DNA of 32,657 bases from Phycisphaerales bacterium (GTDB taxonomy: Bacteria > Planctomycetota > Phycisphaerae > Phycisphaerales > SM1A02), in assembly GCA_012965315.1 (NCBI GenBank), contig DTSO01000054.1, forward strand, positions 367 through 33,023, read 5' to 3'. Below the pieces are notes generated by a model that was not told the origin of the DNA, searched no databases, and saw only the letters and a program-made list of their open reading frames with translations. This document shows, piece by piece, positions 26,576 through 32,657 of the stretch (the stretch's first letter is position 1; every line of letters begins with the position of its first letter). The position numbers were made by a program, and so were the translations under genes.

Positions 26576-27224
26576 GTTGGAGTTGTTCCTCAATAACCTC
26601 GCTTGAAGGATACACGAGATTGCCATGCTTTTCATCGACTATTCTAAGCCACTCGAACCTGTTTTTAAATTGACTTCCATCTCCTTCTGTCTCAAAAAGA
26701 ACATATTTTGCCGTTAGATGAACATCGTTTTGGTTCACAAATTGAAGTACGTATTCAAGCTCTGCTTCAATTGGAACCATACCTAGAAAAAGTTTATCGC
26801 CATCTACATCTGCTTCGCCAACTTCTTGGTCGAGTGAACCCTCAAGTAAAGAGCCGTACCGACTATGAAGCGATGATAAAAATCTTGCTGCATCTTCATC
26901 AGAGCCATTCGTAATAAACATTGACTCGAACGCTTCAATATTACCGTCTTGCCCGAATGCAATAATTTTGATTGGACCTTGTTCGATTTGAGAGCGTACA
27001 TTCAGATTCCACCAATACATTCCACCTCCCCATAACCCTGTCATGAGTGATCCGAACAAAATAGAAAACCATGCAAGCCGAACACCGCGAGTATCCCCTT
27101 TTGCAGAGATGTCAACTAACGCACGGATGCCAAACAGGATTGCTGCGATCGTAAAGAGAGGGCAAAATCCAATTGCACTAAAAACTGCAACGAGAGACCA
27201 AGGGTTAATTTTCTTTTTCTGCAT
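26565..27224 (-). CDS. DUF4190-like two-helix membrane protein (paralogue A)
   Basis: This 219-residue protein starts with two hydrophobic helices (about 9-39 and 48-72) joined by a short loop holding ISAKGDTRGVRLAW, as in DUF4190. The soluble part (75-219) is probably extracytoplasmic. It shares its layout and its closing motif (LRIVDEKHGNLVYP) with the next gene upstream (IRINDAKLGDLIFP), so the two are tandem paralogues. Function is unknown. It sits 8 bases after paralogue B and overlaps the ATPase start, inside the lipid-transport operon. Confidence 0.75.
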   Translation of the reverse strand: MQKKKINPWSLVAVFSAIGFCPLFTIAAILFGIRALVDISAKGDTRGVRLAWFSILFGSLMTGLWGGGMYWWNLNVRSQIEQGPIKIIAFGQDGNIEAFESMFITNGSDEDAARFLSSLHSRYGSLLEGSLDQEVGEADVDGDKLFLGMVPIEAELEYVLQFVNQNDVHLTAKYVLFETEGDGSQFKNRFEWLRIVDEKHGNLVYPSSEVIEEQLQLGK

Positions 27225-27232
27225 TAGATGCG

Positions 27233-27931
27233 TTATTCGTCCGAATCCTCTTTTGCTGGTTCTTCAGGAGTCGTGTCACAAGCAGAACCCTTCGGGAAAA
27301 TTAAGTCGCCAAGTTTTGCATCGTTTATTCGAATGCATCCAAGTTTAAGCTCAAAATCAAATCCTCCACCTGGTATGACTTCCATCAATACATCTGCTGG
27401 CACATCTGTAGTTTCAAACAATAACCGAATTGGTAACGGTGCTTCATTTGCCGATGGCTTTAATGTTTGATCTTGCTCTTCCATATTCATAACAGCAGAA
27501 TCAAATTTGCCGTATCTCGATTCTAACTCAGTAATAAATTGAGCGATTTCCTCATCGGTTACATCCAATGAACTTTGCGAAAGCCCTGCTCGAACAGTTG
27601 CATAATCTTTGTCGAATCCTGCTTGGATAGTCGTCGTGGTTACTTCGCCGGCTTGCTCAATAAAATTCACTGCCATTCTGCCAAAAAATAATCCTGCTCC
27701 AACCCAGAGTATTGTCGAAATAAGTCCTACGACAATCGCAGTCCAGGCAAAACCTTTTCCTGTCAAATGTGGCTTCCCTCTAAGAGTTAGCAATGCGATA
27801 ACGCCGAGGATTGGGCCTACAATTGTAGTAATTGGGCAACATATTATAAAAGAACAAACCATTGCAATAGTCGCTAAACCACTTCTTTGTGTTTGGTTCG
27901 TTTCAACTGAAAGTTCGTCGATCATATTCAT
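27233..27931 (-). CDS. DUF4190-like two-helix membrane protein (paralogue B)
   Basis: This 232-residue protein has helices at about 19-50 and 60-83, with RGKPHLTGKGFAWTAIVVG in between, the DUF4190 loop pattern. The soluble domain follows, containing ELESRYGKFDS, which matches SLHSRYGSLLE in paralogue A. It ends in an acidic tail (EEPAKEDSDE). Its ATG overlaps the stop of the TPR-YggX gene (ATGA); an ATG two codons later is also possible. Function is unknown; co-transcription with an MCE transporter suggests an envelope role, as inference. Confidence 0.75.
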   Translation of the reverse strand: MNMIDELSVETNQTQRSGLATIAMVCSFIICCPITTIVGPILGVIALLTLRGKPHLTGKGFAWTAIVVGLISTILWVGAGLFFGRMAVNFIEQAGEVTTTTIQAGFDKDYATVRAGLSQSSLDVTDEEIAQFITELESRYGKFDSAVMNMEEQDQTLKPSANEAPLPIRLLFETTDVPADVLMEVIPGGGFDFELKLGCIRINDAKLGDLIFPKGSACDTTPEEPAKEDSDE

Positions 27932-28521
27932 TTGTTCTCATCCTCTACATCTTTTGCGATTATGTTTGCAGGTATCCCAAGAAATTCTGCCATGTGCTCT
28001 TCATATTTACTTTGATCTTCTACTCTTGAAAAATCCAATCGTAGTTCATTAATAACTTTTGTTCCTTGCCCAATCCAAGCATCCCATTGAGCTTCATCCA
28101 CATTTTCAAAAATCCATTTTCCAATTTTGCCGGGCAACGGTTCCTTGTCCAATGGTTTACCAGTTTCACCCGGAGATGCTTGTTCAACTGTTGGCAGTTC
28201 AATTCCAGATTCAGTAAGAATGGATGCTATTCCGTCTTTGACTCGCATTTCACCTTTTGATGCTGCTTGTTCGTACCCGCGAATTAGCAAAACTTTGGCA
28301 TCTGCGGTATTCCCCATTTGCATCAATGCTGAACCTCCAAGTTCCATTGCTCTTGTCATTTCCGGGTTTAGTTTTACACATGCTTCAAAACTTGTAACCG
28401 CTTCACCAAAACGCTTCGCTTCAAGATAGGCAGAACCTAAACTGAAATGCGCCATATCATTCGATGGGTCAGCCATCGCCATGTTCTGAAATCTATCAAT
28501 TTTATCTTGTAAATCGCTCAT
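27928..28521 (-). CDS. TPR protein fused to a YggX-like (Fe(2+)-trafficking) domain
   Basis: The ATG at 28521 gives 197 aa; a GTG at 28542 is less likely. Residues about 18-90 contain tetratricopeptide-like helices (AHFSLGSAYLEAKRFGEAVTSF, followed by a second unit). Residues 123-182 resemble YggX, a small protein that guards Fe-S clusters against oxidants: PLPGKIGKWIFENV, W146/W149, the KVINELRLDF core (156-165), and EEHMAEFLGI. The usual YggX cysteine near its N-terminus has no counterpart beside the domain. The match is by eye. It is the first gene of the six-gene run and overlaps the next by ATGA. It is divergent from pyrD. Confidence 0.7.
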   Translation of the reverse strand: MSDLQDKIDRFQNMAMADPSNDMAHFSLGSAYLEAKRFGEAVTSFEACVKLNPEMTRAMELGGSALMQMGNTADAKVLLIRGYEQAASKGEMRVKDGIASILTESGIELPTVEQASPGETGKPLDKEPLPGKIGKWIFENVDEAQWDAWIGQGTKVINELRLDFSRVEDQSKYEEHMAEFLGIPANIIAKDVEDENK

Positions 28522-28590
28522 ATTGGCATTGTACCCATTCACTCGATTTTCTGAACTATTTTGTAATTAAGTACAAAAGCAACCATAAGG

Positions 28591-28596
28591 TACAAT
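28591..28596 (+). promoter_or_regulatory. Putative -10 box of pyrD (possibly leaderless)
   Basis: TACAAT lies only 8 bases before the ATG at 28605, so transcription would start at or next to the start codon. No Shine-Dalgarno is present. No good -35 is seen at 17 bases. Confidence 0.3.
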
Positions 28597-28604
28597 AGTA
28601 GTGC

Positions 28605-29531
28605 ATGACAGCGATGCAGGTAAAACTTGGGAATACGACGCTTCGCAATCCAGTTGTATTAGCTGCAGGAACTTGCGGGGTCATGGGCGAGATTAAGGAT
28701 GCAATTAATCTTTCAACCATCGGCGCGATTACAACTAAATCAATTACTAAAGATCCTCGTGTTGGCAATTCCCCAGTTCGAATGACAACGCTTTCAAATG
28801 GAATGTTGAATGCGATTGGCTTGGCAAATGAAGGCATTCAATCTTTTATTGAAAAGCAATCTGCAAAAGCAAAATCTATCGACACAACAGTCATCGGCTC
28901 AGTTGCTGGCGATAGTATCGATGGATACGTTGAAGTTGCAAATGCAATGAACGAAATCGATGGCATTGACTTGGTTGAAATAAATGTGTCATGTCCAAAT
29001 ACTTCTGACGGACTTGAGTTTGGTGGTTGCCCAAAACGACTTTCCTCATTACTGAATGAAATTAAACCAGTTCTAACGAATACTGGAATGCTTGTAAAAC
29101 TTTCTGCAACACCAGGTGATATTCGGCCCCACGCAAAAGCAGCAATCGAATGTGGTGCAGATGCGCTAACACTCATTAACACAATCCCTTCTCTAGCGAT
29201 AGATGTTGAATCTAGAAATCCAAAAATTTCCAGAGAAGTCGGTGGCCTTAGCGGCGAAATAATTCATCCAATTGCCGTTCGCATTGTGTATGAAATATAT
29301 CGAGATGTCGCCAAAGAAGCTTCCATACCAATCATCGGCACAGGTGGCATCATGCGATGGGAAGATGCTGCAGAATTTATTCTTGCTGGTGCAAGCGCCG
29401 TTGGCATTGGAACAGCATCCTTTGTGAATCCTGCAATTGCACCAATCATTTCAAAGAAACTCGAAAAATGGGTTCAACGACAAGGATGCAATTCAATTAA
29501 TGAACTTGTTGGTGCGCTTTCGATTCATTAA
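28605..29531 (+). CDS. pyrD: Dihydroorotate dehydrogenase, class 1 (1B-like)
   Basis: This 308-residue FMN enzyme oxidises dihydroorotate to orotate in pyrimidine synthesis. The active-site base is C130 in EINVSCPNTSDGLEFG; the Cys marks class 1 rather than the membrane class 2 (Ser). K45 in TTKSIT, the NxxGLxN-like LNAIGLANEG segment and the FMN phosphate loop GTGGI all match. Length and the absence of a membrane helix fit class 1B, which normally pairs with PyrK; none is in the window. An ATG at 28614 is a possible alternative start. Its last 35 bases overlap murD, which runs the other way. Confidence 0.95.
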   Translation: MTAMQVKLGNTTLRNPVVLAAGTCGVMGEIKDAINLSTIGAITTKSITKDPRVGNSPVRMTTLSNGMLNAIGLANEGIQSFIEKQSAKAKSIDTTVIGSVAGDSIDGYVEVANAMNEIDGIDLVEINVSCPNTSDGLEFGGCPKRLSSLLNEIKPVLTNTGMLVKLSATPGDIRPHAKAAIECGADALTLINTIPSLAIDVESRNPKISREVGGLSGEIIHPIAVRIVYEIYRDVAKEASIPIIGTGGIMRWEDAAEFILAGASAVGIGTASFVNPAIAPIISKKLEKWVQRQGCNSINELVGALSIH

Positions 29532-30741
29532 CTAACGAACAGAACAATTCGCCGCGTGCTTCAAAATGTACAAATTGATCCCAACTCGCACACCCTGGGC
29601 TTAACAAAAGCACATCTTCTGAATTCATGTTTTTCGTTGCCTCTGCAACTGCTTGTTCAAGATTTTTAAATTGCTTTATATTTCCAGAAGCTAGTTCTAC
29701 AATTGTATTTGCGGTTTCACCAATTGCATACATGCATGCAACTCGACTTGCCTGTGCCGCAAGTAATGTCAAATCAATTTTCTTGTCGTATCCACCAACT
29801 ATCAAGTGGATTTTTTTAGCATCAGCAAAAGCATCGACTGCGAGTTCTGTAGCTTTCGGCGTAGTAGATTTTGAATCATTGTAATATCCGTCACAAACTA
29901 ATTGCAATCTATGAGGCAAGCCGCGGAATCTTTGAATCCCTTCTCGTAATAGAGTTGGGTCTGCGCCGATTGCGACTCCAGCTAAAAAAGCTACAGCTGC
30001 ATTTTTTTGATTATGCTTTCCAGGAACAATAAGACCGGTGAACGAGGCATTTTGATCTTGTGTAATTGCGATATCTCCCTCAGCCTGATTCGCAAACAAT
30101 AATTCTTTGCACGATTTATATTCTTCAAAAGAACCATGCCAATCTACATGATTTGGTTCGATGTTTGTCAATACTGCTGTGCTTGGCGACCATGATGTAT
30201 TTTTATTAAGCCACCACAACATCGCACTAGACAATTCTAAAACAACAACATCATTTTCGTTAATCTTTGAGAGAGAATTAAGCAAACTTCCGCCGATATT
30301 GCCCCCCAAATGACATGTTATTCCCGCATTCTTAAGACCGTCGTAAAGCATCGATGCAGTTGTTGATTTACCAGAAGTACCCGTCACCCCAATTACTTGC
30401 TCACGATGTAACTGCTCCACAAGCATTTCTATTTCCGTTGTAACTTGAATATTTGCTTCCCACGCTGCACACAAAAACACATTTTTCCACGGCATTGGAA
30501 TTGCGGGATTTGCAATTACTACGTCAGCTCCTACAAAATCTTCCATTCTGTGTTTGCCAAAAACAACTTGTAAATTTGTATGTGTTCCAAGTTCTTTTAT
30601 TTGTTTCGTAAGTTCATCTTCATTTGCAAGGTCTGTCAGCAAAACCCTTGCTCCTTGGTCTAGAAGCCATCGCGTTACGCCGAGACCTCCGCCAAACCTT
30701 CCGAGGCCCATCACGGTTACATTTTTATTTAATAATTTCAT
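29497..30741 (-). CDS. murD: UDP-N-acetylmuramoylalanine--D-glutamate ligase MurD
   Basis: This 414-residue ATP-dependent ligase adds D-glutamate to UDP-MurNAc-Ala in the cytoplasm. The order of domains is a Rossmann start (VTVMGLGRFGGGLG), the ATP loop GVTGTSGKSTT (P-loop 121-127), GGNIGGSLL, ELSSAMLWW where most MurD have ELSSFQL, HVDWHGSFEEY, GLPHRLQLV and NDSKSTTPKAT. These place it in MurD rather than MurC, E or F. The ATG at 30741 forms an ATGA overlap with the upstream vWA gene; an ATG two codons earlier is also open. Its 3' end overlaps pyrD by 35 bases. With murA it supports an intact peptidoglycan pathway. Confidence 0.94.
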   Translation of the reverse strand: MKLLNKNVTVMGLGRFGGGLGVTRWLLDQGARVLLTDLANEDELTKQIKELGTHTNLQVVFGKHRMEDFVGADVVIANPAIPMPWKNVFLCAAWEANIQVTTEIEMLVEQLHREQVIGVTGTSGKSTTASMLYDGLKNAGITCHLGGNIGGSLLNSLSKINENDVVVLELSSAMLWWLNKNTSWSPSTAVLTNIEPNHVDWHGSFEEYKSCKELLFANQAEGDIAITQDQNASFTGLIVPGKHNQKNAAVAFLAGVAIGADPTLLREGIQRFRGLPHRLQLVCDGYYNDSKSTTPKATELAVDAFADAKKIHLIVGGYDKKIDLTLLAAQASRVACMYAIGETANTIVELASGNIKQFKNLEQAVAEATKNMNSEDVLLLSPGCASWDQFVHFEARGELFCSLVNESKAHQQVH

Positions 30742-32657
30742 GTCCATGACTGTGTCGACTTTGATTTATGAAACCTACTAACACCGCCTGTTTTACGTTG
30801 GTATACCCACCACTCTGCAAGCAAAACTACAAGAACTGAGCCAAGCGCCCATGGCCAAATTTGAACGAATGAACTTTCACTTGTTCCACTAGATGTTACT
30901 TTTGTTGCGCCAATCGAAATCGAATCATTACTTGAAATATCTAATTCCTCTGTAGGAACATTCACCGCGACTCTTCGTTGCACCTTACCGTCCCACGAAA
31001 TTTTATGAAGACCACTGAGCCGAACTGGACCCCAAGTTACTGTCCCATTTGCATCAACTTGCACGGTATGTTGTGCGCCATTTGATTCTTCGATTGTCAC
31101 AACGTCAATACCAGAGGGAATATCAAATGCCATCGTTTGTCCGACATTTCGAAGTGCGTTTGAAATTGCATCCCCACCTCTGCCAAGATATTGCACAGCA
31201 TTATAAATAAAGAATGGAAAACTTCGTAAATATGGCCAATTACTTTCAAGTGGATCAAATGCTACATAGATTATTTGAATACCGTTCTCTCGTGCAGCCA
31301 TGACTGCTGGCCAGCCACTGCCTTCGAGTAATACTTCAACATTTGTGTCTGTTACTATTTCATACCCCTTCGAAACAACGATGTCTTCAAAACGCACAAA
31401 TCGCATAACAGGATGTCGTTCTCTTGCAACCAACATAACTTGCGCTTCGCCTTCAACGAAAGTGGAAAATACGTTTAATTTTGGAGGAGGTCCAAAAAGT
31501 AAGTACCTACCCTGAGGTAATGTATTTAACTCAACGTCTCGTGCTACAACAACATCAAACTGAGATGTTTCTCCTGATTCGATCATGCTTACTAAAGTTT
31601 GAGGACTTACAACATGTAATTTTTCTAATGGCATTCCTTCCAATACTGTCCGAATTAATTGCGCACCATTTTCACAGAGCAGAACTTTAAGTTCTTTTGG
31701 TGGAGCAATAATCAGAGATGCAATATTATCAATTTGCAACAAATCTTTTGCAGAAATTGCCGCATGCACCACCCCGCCTATCGGAATTTCAAATGGTGCA
31801 AAGACAACACTCTTACTACCGAGCATGTCACCATCTCTTTGTGGGATTTGAACTTGCTGAATGCCAACTGGAATCCCATTAAATGAAACTTCGACATCTG
31901 TAGTTACTGTTTCTGTTCCTGAATTAACCAACGACAAAAATATTTGCACTTCTTCGCTTGCTTCAGAAAGTCGCTTAGCACTAATCGTTGTAATGCCAAC
32001 GTTGTAATCGTTCACGTCTCCAATTTGATGATATCTGATTGTCTCACCACGTTGAAGTGCTTGCAAATTCAAATCACTGATATTTCCATCGCTAAATAAT
32101 TCTAACTGCGCAGAGTTTCCCATCGACATCCCATTTTGTTCTGGATCCACATTCGTGGTATAGGCACGAGCGAGTTTCAACGCATCTTCTATATTGGATT
32201 TACCGTGAGAAGGCTCTATCGCTTCAATCGCAGAATTAAGTTGTTGTTCTGAATTTGTAAATGGAATTACAATCTCAGCGGATTCTGAAAATGCGATAAC
32301 CATCGTCTCTCCGCCACTTGCTGAAAATAGACCGCCACCGTGAATTTGTGTAATTAATTCTTTTGCTTCTAGTTTTGCTTTATCAAATCGAGTCTCGCCA
32401 TCATGCACATCAGCATACATAGAGGCAGAACGATCAATAAGAATCACGTGCTTGCCTTCTTTTATTGCTCCACCTTCAACTAAAGGTCGCATAAGAGATA
32501 GAACGATAAGGCAAAGTGCGAGCAGTTGTAATAAAAGAAGAAGACTTGGGCGTAACCGTTGAAAGGGAGCGTTTGCATGCAAGTCCTCAACCGCACCAAC
32601 CCATAACATTGTCGAAGAAATTCGAAGTGGTTGCCTGCGTAGCCGTAGAAAATACAA
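30738..32657 (-). CDS. BatA-like membrane protein with von Willebrand factor A domain (5' end outside window)
   Basis: The frame enters from the right edge, so 639 residues are seen and the true start, probably about 30 residues further, is missing. The N-terminal part fits the BatA/aerotolerance-regulator domain: an Arg-rich stretch (LRLRRQPLRISS) and a membrane helix (about 38-57). A vWA domain follows with the metal site DRSAS (D75, S77, S79). The middle part (about 235-560) has beta-sandwich segments and an unassigned domain, and a last helix is at about 601-620. Bat-like proteins act with MoxR ATPases in envelope stress or metalloprotein maturation; none is visible here. It is the upstream partner of murD by ATGA overlap. 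Confidence 0.85.
   Translation of the reverse strand: MYFLRLRRQPLRISSTMLWVGAVEDLHANAPFQRLRPSLLLLLQLLALCLIVLSLMRPLVEGGAIKEGKHVILIDRSASMYADVHDGETRFDKAKLEAKELITQIHGGGLFSASGGETMVIAFSESAEIVIPFTNSEQQLNSAIEAIEPSHGKSNIEDALKLARAYTTNVDPEQNGMSMGNSAQLELFSDGNISDLNLQALQRGETIRYHQIGDVNDYNVGITTISAKRLSEASEEVQIFLSLVNSGTETVTTDVEVSFNGIPVGIQQVQIPQRDGDMLGSKSVVFAPFEIPIGGVVHAAISAKDLLQIDNIASLIIAPPKELKVLLCENGAQLIRTVLEGMPLEKLHVVSPQTLVSMIESGETSQFDVVVARDVELNTLPQGRYLLFGPPPKLNVFSTFVEGEAQVMLVARERHPVMRFVRFEDIVVSKGYEIVTDTNVEVLLEGSGWPAVMAARENGIQIIYVAFDPLESNWPYLRSFPFFIYNAVQYLGRGGDAISNALRNVGQTMAFDIPSGIDVVTIEESNGAQHTVQVDANGTVTWGPVRLSGLHKISWDGKVQRRVAVNVPTEELDISSNDSISIGATKVTSSGTSESSFVQIWPWALGSVLVVLLAEWWVYQRKTGGVSRFHKSKSTQSWT

Overview
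The window looks like a piece of a marine planctomycete chromosome, most likely from the Phycisphaerae/Phycisphaerales. Two secreted proteins end in the half-dockerin pattern closing with AWGACP. A third ends in a PAPG-hydrophobic-RRRR sorting tail. There are also a formylglycine-type sulfatase, beta-helix and FG-GAP surface proteins, and the peptidoglycan genes murA and murD. The DNA is rather AT-rich for that group, which suggests an uncultured marine lineage. The taxonomy is inference from protein style, not a database match. I see no tRNA, rRNA, CRISPR, insertion sequence or phage gene. Both window ends cut through genes.

Layout. 1-2630 (-) is a lipoprotein with seven FG-GAP/VCBS-type repeats followed by TPRs; its 3' end lies outside. 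2817-3068 (+) is a small RRM RNA-binding protein with a structured leader and a clear terminator, followed by a GC-rich hairpin block that may be a small RNA. 3369-7050 (-) is a two-gene unit: a sialidase-like beta-propeller protein and a secreted EEP nuclease fused to twelve GDDxY repeats. 7187-13262 (+) holds two large secreted proteins: a 1476-residue multidomain dockerin protein and a choice-of-anchor-A protein with an extreme Asp/Ser tail. 13336-15434 (-) is an unusual cytochrome oxidase subunit III with a cytochrome c domain inserted in it, coupled to a RarD-type permease. 15649-16644 (+) is an MsrB-MsrA fusion. 16641-19844 (-) is MgtC-like, DUF4145-like and TerB-like genes behind a sulfatase. 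20010-20696 (+) and 20780-22036 (-) are a PEP-CTERM-like protein and a beta-helix dockerin protein facing each other across a shared terminator. 22329-23681 (+) is murA. 23628-28521 (-) is a tight six-gene run: TPR-YggX fusion, two DUF4190-like membrane paralogues, MlaF-like ATPase, MlaD-like MCE protein, SpoU methyltransferase. 28605-29531 (+) is pyrD. 29497-32657 (-) is murD preceded by a BatA-like vWA membrane protein that is cut at its 5' end.

How the genes work together. About a third of the window encodes exported or cell-surface proteins using at least four kinds of localisation signal: lipobox, dockerin-like tail, PEP-CTERM-like tail and Asp-rich tail. The rest serves the envelope (murA, murD, Mla-type lipid transport), respiration, oxidative repair (MsrBA, a YggX-like domain) and pyrimidine synthesis. 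Gene packing is dense: several neighbours share ATGA-type overlaps, and three convergent pairs overlap tail to tail with no terminator.

The least ordinary items are the cytochrome c domain inside CoxIII, the Cys-bracketed poly-Asp tail, the nuclease-GDDxY fusion, the TPR-YggX fusion, and the MlaF-MlaD pair with no MlaE beside the duplicated DUF4190 genes. No single feature proves a new system. The six-gene operon and the Asp-rich surface protein are the best candidates.
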